Source: JBOFSQ01 sp051651625
GTDB taxonomy: Bacteria; Planctomycetota; Planctomycetia; Pirellulales; Thermoguttaceae
Assembly: GCA_051651625.1 (NCBI GenBank)
Contig: JBOFSQ010000025.1
Span: 1-30,542, forward strand
Direction: 5' to 3'
DNA: 30,542 nt
The stretch's first letter is position 1; every line of letters begins with the position of its first letter. Below, piece by piece: positions 1 through 7,025 of the stretch. Below the pieces are notes generated by a model. That model was given only the letters and a program-made list of their open reading frames with translations. It was not told where the DNA came from and searched no databases. A program made the translations under genes and the position numbers.

Positions 1-518
1 TGTTCGAGATTTTCGCCGACATCGAAAGTGCGGTCGTCTCCCATCGTGCCGAGAAGTGCGGCGAGGTGTCCGCCCGCAGAAACGCCCCAAACGCCAATCC
101 GGTCGGGATCGATGTTGTACTCCGCCGCGTGCGCACGAAGCCAACGCACCGCCGATTTGCAGTCTTCAATCTGCGCGGGGAACGGATCAGTCGTCGTGAG
201 TCGATAATTCGCCGCGACAAGTGCGTACCCTTTCTTCGTATAACCGAGTCCGAACGGTATGCACGGTTCCTTACTGCCGCGCGTCCAACTTCCAAAGTGG
301 AGCCACAAAATCGCCGGCATCGGACGCTCGAACGGTTTTCCGCCACGGTCGCGTTTCGGAATGTAGAGATCGAGCTGCTGCCGTTCGCCGCCGCCACTGA
401 CATACGGAACGTTCGTGTGCAGCGTCATGTCGGAACTCTCGACGACACGCCCCTCCGCACCAAAAAGCGAAGCCGATACAAAAACAAGACACGTTGCAAG
501 AATTGTGAGTTTTCGCAT
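1..518 (-). CDS. Secreted alpha/beta hydrolase (esterase/lipase, BD-FAE-like), C-terminus beyond window
   Basis: Reading the minus strand from an ATG at 518 gives an open frame of about 172 codons that leaves the window at base 1, so the C-terminal part is missing. Residues 1-21 form a signal peptide (MRKLTILATC then a hydrophobic run ending SLFGA). Residues 74-78 read HFGSW, a variant of the HGGGW oxyanion-hole motif, and residues 145-149 read GVSAG, the GxSxG nucleophile elbow with Ser147. These are hallmarks of the carbohydrate-esterase-like branch of alpha/beta hydrolases common in planctomycetes; the substrate cannot be told. The Asp and His of the triad would lie outside the window. The frame was read by hand. 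The fold call is secure; the exact esterase activity is inferred. Confidence 0.85.
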   Translation of the reverse strand, partial: MRKLTILATCLVFVSASLFGAEGRVVESSDMTLHTNVPYVSGGGERQQLDLYIPKRDRGGKPFERPMPAILWLHFGSWTRGSKEPCIPFGLGYTKKGYALVAANYRLTTTDPFPAQIEDCKSAVRWLRAHAAEYNIDPDRIGVWGVSAGGHLAALLGTMGDDRTFDVGENLE

Positions 519-573
519 TGTTTTCGTTTTCTGTTGTGGAGATACAAGCATCAAGCTCAACGAGACCTGACCT

Positions 574-602
574 ATAGGCCATATATGACATATAGGGCCT
601 AT
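574..602. repeat. 29-bp near-perfect palindrome (CCTATAGG type)
   Basis: The stretch ATAGGCC...GGGCCTAT is almost identical to its own reverse complement over 29 bp. It lies in the short gap between the esterase gene and the 3' end of the propeller gene. A related motif is at 4251-4288. It could act as a terminator-like hairpin or a protein-binding site; nothing else in the gap (519-633) looks coding. Confidence 0.6.
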
Positions 603-633
603 GGGAGCGCGTTATTGATGCACACCCACCACA

Positions 634-2532
634 TCACTTGAACGGATCATCTTCATCGAGGTTGATCTTGCTGGGCGTTTTTGTTGTCGCTGCGCCAGCG
701 GGTTCGTCGCCAAACGGATCGGCGTTGGTTGATTGCGTTGACGGTGTATTGTCTGCAAACGGATCGGCAAACGGATCGTCGTCGTTTGTGGGAGCCGGTT
801 TAGCAGTCTTTGGCGGTGTAGTTTTGGGTGGTGTTGTCTTCACAGGTTTCGGTTTCGTGGCGGGTTTCTCGGCCTTCAGTTTCGGGCGGCGTGCCTCGAC
901 GATTCCGTCGAGAATTGCACGGAACTCGTCGTCGGGGGCGTCGAACCGTTTCTTTTCCTCCACAATTTCGCGGATAGGTTTTTCCCAAACCGTGATCGCT
1001 TGCTCGACACTGTCGTCATCGTTTTGCGACATCTCCCGGAACGCCTGAATCAGTCCGTCGCTGTTCGCTAAGAAGATTTGGTCGTTTTTGGTGTTGGCGT
1101 AATTCAAGTTGTGTGAACCGAGCGACCCACCGCGTGCAATAACGCGACCAGTTTCGCGGTCGAGAACGATGGCGACATCGTGCAGCCCCGTTGCATACAG
1201 CCGCTTCGGCGACGCCGCGATGAAGTGGCGAATCTGCGGTGCGAACCACTTTTCTTTTCCAGTCATAATGTCTATTGCGTGCATTCCGCCGTCTTCGACC
1301 GTCGCATACGCTACATCTTCGATGACACAAATACGGTCTAGCACGGGACCTTGAGCCGAGAACTGCCAGCAAACGCGGCCAACCTTGTCTTCGATAGCGA
1401 AGACGTACCCCGAAGTCGTCCCGACAAGGAGCATACTCGGTCGTTCGATCTTTTCGTCTTCTACGGGGAACATCGGTTTCTGGCGGACATAAGTAGGCTG
1501 CGCGACGATTGGGTCGCCTTCGCTGACCTCGTTCTTGATATGAGCCTCGCGGTCGAACGAAAACGACCGCGGCGCAACGCGAACATCATATCGCATCTGC
1601 ATGCTATCGAGCGAGAGATTTTCAATCGTCGCAAGAAAGACGTTTCCGAGCGATGAAACCCACGCGACCTGTTCAGCGTGTTCGATGACGAGGAAGTCGC
1701 CATAGTTGACTTTTCCAGCGTAGTCGTCGCGGAGTTTTTCGGCGGGCAAGCCGTATCGAAGTCGTTGCCAGCAGACGGTTGGCGCGAGCCAGATACGTCC
1801 AGACACCGCCATCACTATCGGTGTTGCACTCACGGGATTGAGCGTCACACTTTGAACCGGCGTCTTCTCGGTCGGTGACGGCAAGACATCGCGTTTCGTT
1901 TTCTCGAACGCACGCACGACATCTTTCATTGGGTCGTCGAGTTTGTCGAAGTTTGGATCGTCGGTGAGCGTCTTCGGTTTCTCGGCGTTGGAACGAGTGA
2001 CGACTTGGGCGATGTCTTCACCGAGGTTGTAGTCGAAATTGTAGGCGATGATTTTGCCGCCCATTTGTGGGATGTAGATGTAGTTTTCACTCAGCGAGCA
2101 TCCGCCGAGCGGGACACCGGGCATCTTCGCTTGCCAGACCAGTTTTCCTGTAAAGCGGTCGTAGGCGGTGACGGTGGTGCCGTTGACGACCGCGACAATG
2201 CGGCTGTTGACTGCGGGTTCGAGCGTTATCGCCTCGCGGTCACCAACTGATACCGACCAAAGATAGCCGCCGGTTTCGGCGTTGATTGCGTGTAGCATCG
2301 CATCGTCGGTGATGGCGAAGAACGTCTTGTCGTCATAGATGACGTGTGTTAGTTTGGCGCGGTCGCGGTCGAGTTTGATTTGGAAATACCAGTCTCGCTT
2401 GAGACCGAGCGTCGCCACCGATGACGTACTCATCGGCCCGCGCAGCGACGTTTGCTGCGCGCGAACGTCAACCAGAAACCACGACAACATTGCCACACAA
2501 CCAATCACGACTAACAATTTCTTGACCATCAT
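634..2532 (-). CDS. PQQ-like beta-propeller secreted protein with DPF-rich tail
   Basis: 632 residues. Two adjacent ATGs start the frame; a GGAG sits 8 bases upstream of the first (2541-2544). Residues 1-25 form a signal peptide (KKLLVVIGCVAMLSWFLV then VRAQ), so the protein is exported. The body carries repeated G-x-x-x-W blades typical of PQQ_2 propellers (TGGYLWS, FTGKLVWQ, VGRVCWQF, TGKEKWFA, ETGRVIARG). The last ~90 residues are low complexity: Lys/Pro/Thr repeats (TTPPKTTPPKT) followed by DDPFADPFAD and NADPFGDEP acidic motifs. No catalytic residues of quinoprotein dehydrogenases are evident, so a scaffold or binding role is more likely. Tandem promoters lie upstream at 2575-2664. Confidence 0.85.
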   Translation of the reverse strand: MMVKKLLVVIGCVAMLSWFLVDVRAQQTSLRGPMSTSSVATLGLKRDWYFQIKLDRDRAKLTHVIYDDKTFFAITDDAMLHAINAETGGYLWSVSVGDREAITLEPAVNSRIVAVVNGTTVTAYDRFTGKLVWQAKMPGVPLGGCSLSENYIYIPQMGGKIIAYNFDYNLGEDIAQVVTRSNAEKPKTLTDDPNFDKLDDPMKDVVRAFEKTKRDVLPSPTEKTPVQSVTLNPVSATPIVMAVSGRIWLAPTVCWQRLRYGLPAEKLRDDYAGKVNYGDFLVIEHAEQVAWVSSLGNVFLATIENLSLDSMQMRYDVRVAPRSFSFDREAHIKNEVSEGDPIVAQPTYVRQKPMFPVEDEKIERPSMLLVGTTSGYVFAIEDKVGRVCWQFSAQGPVLDRICVIEDVAYATVEDGGMHAIDIMTGKEKWFAPQIRHFIAASPKRLYATGLHDVAIVLDRETGRVIARGGSLGSHNLNYANTKNDQIFLANSDGLIQAFREMSQNDDDSVEQAITVWEKPIREIVEEKKRFDAPDDEFRAILDGIVEARRPKLKAEKPATKPKPVKTTPPKTTPPKTAKPAPTNDDDPFADPFADNTPSTQSTNADPFGDEPAGAATTKTPSKINLDEDDPFK

Positions 2533-2574
2533 AAACTATTCTCCGTTGCGAGAAGCCCAAACTAGTGTTCGGGT

Positions 2575-2603
2575 ATTCTAGCTAAGTTGCGGTGAGAAAT
2601 CAA
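2575..2603 (-). promoter_or_regulatory. sigma70-like promoter P1 for the propeller gene
   Basis: On the minus strand TTGATT (2598-2603), a 17-base spacer, then TAGAAT (2575-2580). It lies about 45 bases upstream of the ATG of the propeller gene, with the GGAG ribosome-binding site in between. Confidence 0.6.
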
Positions 2604-2635
2604 GGGCGATTTTCGAGCCCGCCATTCTGGCCTTG

Positions 2636-2664
2636 AGTATACCACCGCACGCAGGCACCGACAA
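2636..2664 (-). promoter_or_regulatory. sigma70-like promoter P2 upstream of the propeller gene
   Basis: On the minus strand TTGTCG (2659-2664), a 17-base spacer, then TATACT (2636-2641). It is about 60 bases upstream of P1 in the same direction, so the gene may have tandem promoters. The element matches the TTGTCG/TATACT pattern seen upstream of other genes in this window. Confidence 0.5.
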
Positions 2665-2703
2665 GGCGGGAACACAATCCGCTAACAAGTTTTCGAGGAG
2701 CCT

Positions 2704-2874
2704 CACACGAACGCACGAAGACGCAAAGAAGAATTTTAACGCGTGTTGCGTGTTCTTCTCTCTTCGTGCCTTTGTGTTAAAAAAAAGAGCCGCTCAGAAT
2801 GTATGCTGTCGTGAAAATCGTGAACCGTCGTTACCCGGTAGCGCAATCACCACAAAGTTACAGAGAGCACAAAG
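2704..2874. repeat. Family D intergenic repeat, inverted CACGAAGACGCAAAG arms
   Basis: A left arm (2704-2733, CACACGAACGCACGAAGACG followed by CAAAGAAGAA) faces a right arm (2753-2778, TTCTTCTC then TCTTCGTGCC and TTTGTGTT), so the transcript of either strand could fold back. A third, shorter unit is at about 2849-2874. A related, larger copy is at 27641-27899, with shared flanking sequence (GAGCC..TC and TGCTGTC..TG). With the two promoters this accounts for the gene-free stretch 2533-2885; I find no coding sequence in it. Confidence 0.65.
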
Positions 2875-2885
2875 TGTACTACAGA

Positions 2886-4220
2886 TCAACTCGTCGCGGT
2901 GAAGAGCCACGTTAGGTGGTAGAAGATTGGTGCGGCGAAGCAGAGGGAGTCGATGCGGTCGAGGGCACCGCTGTGGCCTTCGATCAGTTTGCCGTAGTCA
3001 TCGACGCCGCGGTCGCGTTTGATCGCCGACATCGTGATTCCGCCCGCGAACCCCATCAGCGAAACCGCCATCGCCACAACGCCCGCCTGCCACCAAAACG
3101 GGTACGGCGTGAAGAACCAAAGCGTCAGACCGACAAGTCCCGTGCTCACCACGCCGACCGCAATACCGGGCCACGTTCGCGTGCTGTTAATCGTCGGAGC
3201 GATTACGCCAAAGCGAAAAACTTGCGACGCAAGATACTGAAGCATGTCGCTCACCTGCGTAAGCAGCACGAAAAAGAACAAAAGCCGAATCGGCGTCCCC
3301 ATCGGTTTGCGAACGACCAGTGCGTTCACCGTCGCGGACAATTCTGACGACGCCTCTGAAGCCAACTCCGAAAGCGTTGTTTCGGTTGCAACGCTTGCAG
3401 CGTTATCATTCGCAGCATTGCCATCGCCAGCGATTGTTTCCGCGTCGTGTTCGTCGTAGCGTACTGCGTCGATTGGTGGTGGAGCGGGGAGTGGAGTTGG
3501 CGGTGCGGCGTCGGGTGATGCTGTGGGGATCGGTTTTGGGTGTGGTTCCGGCAGCGGCTCTGGCAGTGGCAACGGCACGATCAGCGGACGCGCCGCATCG
3601 ACGGTCGTCTCGATGACGTGTCCCATCATCGGAGACGTTACCATCTCTTCGGCAACGCTCGGTTGCGGCAGCTCCATCGTCAAGATCGCTGGTGCGAAAC
3701 TCAAACTGTAGACGCAGATGAGGAGACCGACTTGAATCTTGGCGATTCGGTCGAGAAAGTGTTTCGAGTCACCGGAGACCGCGATCCCCGCAGGGACGAT
3801 CAGAAATGCGTAGGTCGGAATCAGGATCGAGAACACGGTGTACGGCTCGACGCCGGTGACACTCGCAAACCAAACGCGGTCGATCCCGACGAGTGCGAAT
3901 TGCAGCGGCGTCCAGAGAAAGAAGACCCAGAAGAGAGTCGAGTGGTCGGCGGGACGTGTTGGGGTGAGCGTGATGTATTCTCGCAGTGCCCAAAACGAGA
4001 TCAGTCCGAAAAGTACGACGGCGGCGGAGCGTTCGATCAGAAACGCCCCAATGAGCGCACCGAACAGCAGCCACCACGCGACGACGCGCGAACGAACGGT
4101 GTCGATGATCGCCGGATCGGCACCGTAGCCGCGATGACGACGCAAAACCCCCGCAACCATCGTGACACCCACGAGGAGCAACATCACACTTCCGATAAGA
4201 CCAACGGTTCTGACATCCAT
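2886..4220 (-). CDS. cdsA: Phosphatidate cytidylyltransferase-like protein with a proline-rich insertion
   Basis: 444 residues, longer than the usual CdsA (about 270-300). The C-terminus holds the CTP_transf_1 signature at residues 398-424: SAIKRDRGVDDYG then KLIEGHSGALDRID, with the conserved K-R, K-D/DYGK, GHSG and D-R-x-D. Several hydrophobic segments (about 8-27, 48-80, 93-117, 128-150, 161-182, 310-330, 350-395) fit an inner-membrane enzyme. The family makes CDP-diacylglycerol from phosphatidate and CTP for phospholipid synthesis. Residues ~183-305 are an unusual insert: repeated PLPLPEPLPEP followed by an Ala/Glu/Ser-rich acidic stretch, between membrane segments. No clear Shine-Dalgarno precedes the ATG; a family B repeat lies directly upstream. 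Family call strong, insert function unknown. Confidence 0.85.
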   Translation of the reverse strand: MDVRTVGLIGSVMLLLVGVTMVAGVLRRHRGYGADPAIIDTVRSRVVAWWLLFGALIGAFLIERSAAVVLFGLISFWALREYITLTPTRPADHSTLFWVFFLWTPLQFALVGIDRVWFASVTGVEPYTVFSILIPTYAFLIVPAGIAVSGDSKHFLDRIAKIQVGLLICVYSLSFAPAILTMELPQPSVAEEMVTSPMMGHVIETTVDAARPLIVPLPLPEPLPEPHPKPIPTASPDAAPPTPLPAPPPIDAVRYDEHDAETIAGDGNAANDNAASVATETTLSELASEASSELSATVNALVVRKPMGTPIRLLFFFVLLTQVSDMLQYLASQVFRFGVIAPTINSTRTWPGIAVGVVSTGLVGLTLWFFTPYPFWWQAGVVAMAVSLMGFAGGITMSAIKRDRGVDDYGKLIEGHSGALDRIDSLCFAAPIFYHLTWLFTATS

Positions 4221-4230
4221 AATCTAAAAC

Positions 4231-4246
4231 GAAGCGTAAGCGAGTG
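4231..4246 (+). repeat. Solitary family B unit (GAAGCGTAAGCGAGTG)
   Basis: One exact 16-bp copy of the core that forms 32-bp-period arrays at 8953-9032 and 15150-15261. It lies just upstream of the cdsA start codon. Confidence 0.7.
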
Positions 4247-4250
4247 TTTG

Positions 4251-4288
4251 ATAAGACCTATAGGTCATATAGGACTTGTAGGTCTTAT
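4251..4288. repeat. Inverted repeat with 16-bp arms (CCTATAGG type)
   Basis: ATAAGACCTATAGGTC, six bases, then GACTTGTAGGTCTTAT: the arms are complementary except at two positions. It lies between the glycosyltransferase stop (4320) and the cdsA start, and resembles the palindrome at 574-602. It may terminate the glycosyltransferase transcript, but no long U-run follows on the minus strand. Confidence 0.6.
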
Positions 4289-4319
4289 TTTGGTCGTGCA
4301 AACTCAAAAACGTGTGAAA

Positions 4320-5057
4320 TCATTTCTCGTCGCAGTTCCAGTATTTTTCAATCCATTTTGTTGGCTTGACGTGTCGGAACCCCATTTTTAGTGTACATCC
4401 GCGGACGGCGGCGTCGGGGTTTGGGTGTCCGTGGAAGATGACGATGCGTGCGTCGCGCGGCTCGCGCGGCTCGGCAAAGTAACAGAGCGGGAACGGACGC
4501 AAGCAGTGACGTTTGAAACTCACACACCACGCTGCGTCCCAGTAACGCAAAATCCCTTTGGCGTAAATGGCGTGCGAGAGGTACGCCTGTTCGTTGCGGT
4601 ACTCGCGCCGCACGGTGTCGCCGTCGTTAACGTAACGGTCGAGAACGTCTTGATGCCGACCGAGTTCAAATCGAAAGACCGACGAGTTACCGACAACGCT
4701 GTTTGGAAAGTCCCAATCTTTGATGATGAGAAACTCGCCTTCGGCTTTGAAGAACGGGTCGATTGAATCGCGGATGACGACATCGAGGTCGAGAAAGAGT
4801 GCGTGTCCTTCGAGGTCGGCGAGTTTGTTTTGGAAGACGGTGAGTTTTCGCCAGCCGCGTTCGGGGAGATTTGACGCAAGTTCGAGCGGCGGCAGCGGAC
4901 GCACTTCAACGCGCGAATCGACCCCGCTGGCGTCGTCGGTGAAACAGACGAACCGATGCGGCAGCGTCGTAAACCGCCGCACCATTGCGGCCAAACGGTT
5001 AACGTATTCCGCGCCATACCGCGTCCCCCATTTCATGCAGATGATATTGTTGGTCAT
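4320..5057 (-). CDS. Glycosyltransferase-like protein with DxD motif
   Basis: 245 residues. The N-terminus (MTNNIICMKWGTRYGAEYVN) and the DLD motif at residues 90-92 in ALFLDLDVVIRDSID are typical of GT-A-fold transferases that use a nucleotide sugar and a metal bound by DxD; FRFELGRH, NEQAYLSH and IVIFHGHPNP further on fit the same group of small glycosyltransferase-like proteins. No signal peptide or membrane segment, so cytosolic. The ATG overlaps the stop of the upstream BRO gene by 4 bp (ATGA), implying translational coupling. A degenerate copy of its first dozen codons is found at 5896-5934. Acceptor and sugar cannot be determined. Confidence 0.75.
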   Translation of the reverse strand: MTNNIICMKWGTRYGAEYVNRLAAMVRRFTTLPHRFVCFTDDASGVDSRVEVRPLPPLELASNLPERGWRKLTVFQNKLADLEGHALFLDLDVVIRDSIDPFFKAEGEFLIIKDWDFPNSVVGNSSVFRFELGRHQDVLDRYVNDGDTVRREYRNEQAYLSHAIYAKGILRYWDAAWCVSFKRHCLRPFPLCYFAEPREPRDARIVIFHGHPNPDAAVRGCTLKMGFRHVKPTKWIEKYWNCDEK

Positions 5058-5066
5058 GATTTTTTC
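5021..5066. repeat. Right... left copy of a 40-bp junction duplication flanking the BRO gene
   Basis: This copy covers the end of the BRO gene and the start of the glycosyltransferase. It aligns with 5904-5943 at 37 of 40 positions, apart from six extra bases (ATGATA) here. In this copy the sequence is functional: it contains the KKS-stop end of BRO and the ATG of the glycosyltransferase. Confidence 0.7.
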
Positions 5067-5899
5067 ACCGTAGTGTGTTGCCCCCGCAACGCCTCTTTCG
5101 CGTTAAGTTTATTGACAACTTTCTTGCCCGTTTTCTCTTCGATTTCATTTCGCGTATTGCCCGCGATGGTACCACCTTGCTTGGCGATTTTTCGACTCTC
5201 TTCAAAAGTTTGCGGCTGCTTCTCTTTGCTGATTTCGGTGGTTGTCGCTTCAGCCAACATATTGAGCACCAACTCTAAATTGCTCATGTTGTCGCGCAGG
5301 TTTTCTTTTTTGAGTCCTTTGTGTTCTTTGTATTTCTTGACAGAAAAACCACTCCACGCCTGTGTGATTTCGTCCGTCAAAATGGCGTATTCTCGATTCT
5401 TCTGGACGCCTCGCTTCTCCCATTCGTCCGTAAGTTCTTTGCGGACTTCGATACTTTTGAGTCGCTGATTGATCCAGTTTTTGCTGTACCCCTTTTTGAG
5501 ATACGTTTCCATCAAGCGATCAATTCCGATTTCAGGGTCTTCGATTTCGTCGAGACGCTCGCGGGCAACTTGTGCAATCCACATCTTGAACGGCTCTGCT
5601 TTTGGAGACGGAATCGATTGAATCAGCCGAAAAAGCTGCTCTGTGTTGGCAACATCAGTGAGCCGCATCTTGCCATCGGGGGACTCCATTTTCAACTGTC
5701 CGATTTTTTCGGACAGTTCACTTCCTTCATTTTTCAACTTGGTTTTGAGGTCACTCCAGTATTTCCTCGGTCGGTCTGTCTCGGTGAGGATTTCAATCGC
5801 ATCAATCACCGAAAAATACCACATTTCCTCTTCGGCGTTCCACACGCTGCGAACATGCTTCTGTTCAAAAACCTTGATGGCGGTTGCGGTGTCTTTCAT
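5054..5899 (-). CDS. BRO family / DinD-like protein (Bro-N domain)
   Basis: 281 residues. The N-terminal ~110 residues (KVFEQKHVRSVWNAEEEMWYF, IDAIEILTETDRPRKYWSDLK, TEQLFRLIQSIPSPKAEPFK) match the Bro-N domain of phage antirepressors and of DNA-damage-inducible DinD-like proteins. The C-terminal half (KKGYSKNWINQRLKSIEVR, YAILTDEITQAWSG, NLRDNMSNLELVLNMLAEAT) is the conserved extension found in chromosomal members. Bro-N is thought to bind DNA; the cellular role of these solo copies is not established. The gene is richer in A/T codons (many AAA/GAA) than its neighbours, and it sits between two copies of a duplicated junction (5021-5066 and 5904-5943), suggesting insertion. A GGGGA seven bases before the ATG serves as ribosome-binding site. 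The stop overlaps the glycosyltransferase ATG. Confidence 0.88.
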   Translation of the reverse strand: MKDTATAIKVFEQKHVRSVWNAEEEMWYFSVIDAIEILTETDRPRKYWSDLKTKLKNEGSELSEKIGQLKMESPDGKMRLTDVANTEQLFRLIQSIPSPKAEPFKMWIAQVARERLDEIEDPEIGIDRLMETYLKKGYSKNWINQRLKSIEVRKELTDEWEKRGVQKNREYAILTDEITQAWSGFSVKKYKEHKGLKKENLRDNMSNLELVLNMLAEATTTEISKEKQPQTFEESRKIAKQGGTIAGNTRNEIEEKTGKKVVNKLNAKEALRGQHTTVKKS

Positions 5900-5934
5900 T
5901 GCGGCGTCCCCAATTTCATACAGTTGTTTGTCAT
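5896..5934 (-). pseudogene. 12-codon remnant of the glycosyltransferase start
   Basis: From the ATG at 5934 the frame reads MTNNCMKLGTPQ and then TGA. Compared with the glycosyltransferase start (MTNNIICMKWGTRY) it lacks two Ile codons and differs at two or three positions. Its ATG overlaps the stop of the hydrolase gene, and its TGA overlaps the BRO ATG, so it forms a tiny coupled frame linking the two genes. It is most simply a leftover of the original hydrolase-glycosyltransferase junction. Confidence 0.65.
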
Positions 5935-5943
5935 GATTTTTTC
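5904..5943. repeat. Second copy of the 40-bp junction duplication flanking the BRO gene
   Basis: Matches 5021-5066 at 37 of 40 aligned positions, including an identical 14-bp end (GTCATGATTTTTTC) that encodes the KS-stop of the hydrolase here and of BRO in the other copy. The two copies bracket the BRO gene. Confidence 0.7.
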
Positions 5944-6833
5944 TTCAAAAACTCCCTGATAGTTGCAATCACCTCATCCGTCGCGTCTTCGACGACATAA
6001 TGCGAAGCGTCGCTAATAGTGTGTGTTTCGGCGTTGGGGAAAAACTGCTGAAACCTCGCAAGAAACTTTGGCGTAAAACACCAGTCGCGCACTCCCCAAA
6101 TCAGGCAGATGCGTTTGTCCGCGAGTGACGTTAGCTGCGACTCGATGCCGCGAAGCGTAGCGAAACTGCGATGACGCGAATCGAGCGGGATGTCGCGGAC
6201 GAACTCGTAAGTCGCTACGCGATTGGCCCACGAATTGTAGGGTGCGAGAAGTCCGGCGGCGACGGCGTTGGGGAGCGGTTTCGTCACGGCCATCGTCGTC
6301 GCGGCGCGTGCAAACGAGTTAAGGCCGCAGATCGCAAGGCGTCCGAAGAACGGAACGCGACCGAGACGAATCCGCACCGGACACCGTTCGCCCGTGAACG
6401 CCCCCGTATTCATCAAGACGATCCGGTCAAAAACGTCGCGCCGCGCACAGACCGCACCGAGTCCGATTGCGCCGCCCCAATCGTGACCGACCAGCGTCAC
6501 GCGACGCAGCTTGAGCGAATCAATGAGCGAAACCAAGTCGTCAATTCTCTGCGCGAGAGTGTAGTCGTAATCGTGTGCGGACGGCTTGTCTGAAAGTCCA
6601 CAACCGATGTGATCGACCGCGACAACTCGATACGAATCTTGAAACGCTGCGATCAAGTTGCGCCAGTAGAACGACCACGTCGGATTGCCGTGAACGCAGA
6701 GAATCACTTCGCGGTCGGCGTCTTTGGGGGCGGTGTCAACATAGTGGTACTTTAGCCCGCGACAATCGTGAAACGACGACGCAAACGGATACAAATCTCG
6801 CCACGAGGCGTTTGGCGGTGGTTGGGTTCGCAC
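5931..6833 (-). CDS. Alpha/beta hydrolase, haloalkane-dehalogenase-like
   Basis: 300 residues from a GTG start; the nearest in-frame stop is only six codons upstream, so no longer start is possible beyond that. Motifs: HGNPTW at residues 48-53 (oxyanion hole), GHDWGG at 116-121 with Asp118 as nucleophile instead of Ser, Asp250 in WGVRDW, and His278 in DASHYV. This Asp-Asp-His set with HGNPTW is that of the haloalkane dehalogenase-like group, which also includes OleB of long-chain olefin synthesis. No other ole genes are in view, so I do not choose between dehalogenase, OleB-like or another hydrolase. No signal peptide, hence cytosolic. It ends in KKKS, and its stop overlaps the short remnant frame before BRO. 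Confidence 0.82.
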   Translation of the reverse strand: MRTQPPPNASWRDLYPFASSFHDCRGLKYHYVDTAPKDADREVILCVHGNPTWSFYWRNLIAAFQDSYRVVAVDHIGCGLSDKPSAHDYDYTLAQRIDDLVSLIDSLKLRRVTLVGHDWGGAIGLGAVCARRDVFDRIVLMNTGAFTGERCPVRIRLGRVPFFGRLAICGLNSFARAATTMAVTKPLPNAVAAGLLAPYNSWANRVATYEFVRDIPLDSRHRSFATLRGIESQLTSLADKRICLIWGVRDWCFTPKFLARFQQFFPNAETHTISDASHYVVEDATDEVIATIREFLKKKS

Positions 6834-6893
6834 TATTCTTGAGTCACGTTAATTTTCGACGGTAGGTGCGGGGGGATGCACAGGAGCAGTTCA

Positions 6894-7025
6894 GGTTCGG
6901 CATGGCCGAACTCTCCAGTGGTTCCGGTTCGGCATAGCCGAACCCTCCAGTTGTCATACGCCACAGGCGTGGAGGGTTCGGCTATGCCGAACCGCTGTGT
7001 GAGTGCAAGTTTATGAACAGGTCTA
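6894..7025. repeat. Family A MITE-like element, copy A1
   Basis: Three palindromic modules: GTTCGGCATGGCCGAACT-like at 6894-6913, GGTTCGGCATAGCCGAACC at 6926-6944 and GGTTCGGCTATGCCGAACC at 6975-6993. The latter two face each other across ACGCCacaGGCGT, making one large hairpin. The right terminal repeat (GTTTATGAACAGGTCTA, 7009-7025) matches that of the complete copy at 10687-10831. Its last three bases are the TAG stop of the aldolase-SDR gene. Strong stem-loops here could also end transcription from either side. Confidence 0.75.

Noticed and set aside
271..591. 106-codon minus-strand frame beside the esterase gene
   Set aside because: It is out of frame with the hydrolase reading and gives a Cys/Arg-rich sequence with no family features.
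66..641. 191-codon plus-strand open frame over the truncated esterase gene
   Set aside because: The opposite strand encodes a clear alpha/beta hydrolase with signal peptide and GxSxG; the plus frame has no recognisable domain or ribosome-binding site.
2533..2885. tRNA or small RNA gene in the gap upstream of the propeller gene
   Set aside because: No cloverleaf with a T-loop GTTCRANNC at proper spacing was found by eye; the structure seen is explained by family D repeats and promoters.
4251..4288. Rho-independent terminator for the glycosyltransferase
   Set aside because: The stem is long but A/T-rich, and no U-run follows on the minus strand, so I list it only as an inverted repeat.
3540..4391. 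283-codon plus-strand frame opposite cdsA
   Set aside because: An antisense shadow of a GC-rich gene; the product is Asp/Arg-rich with no family features, while the minus strand has the CdsA signature.
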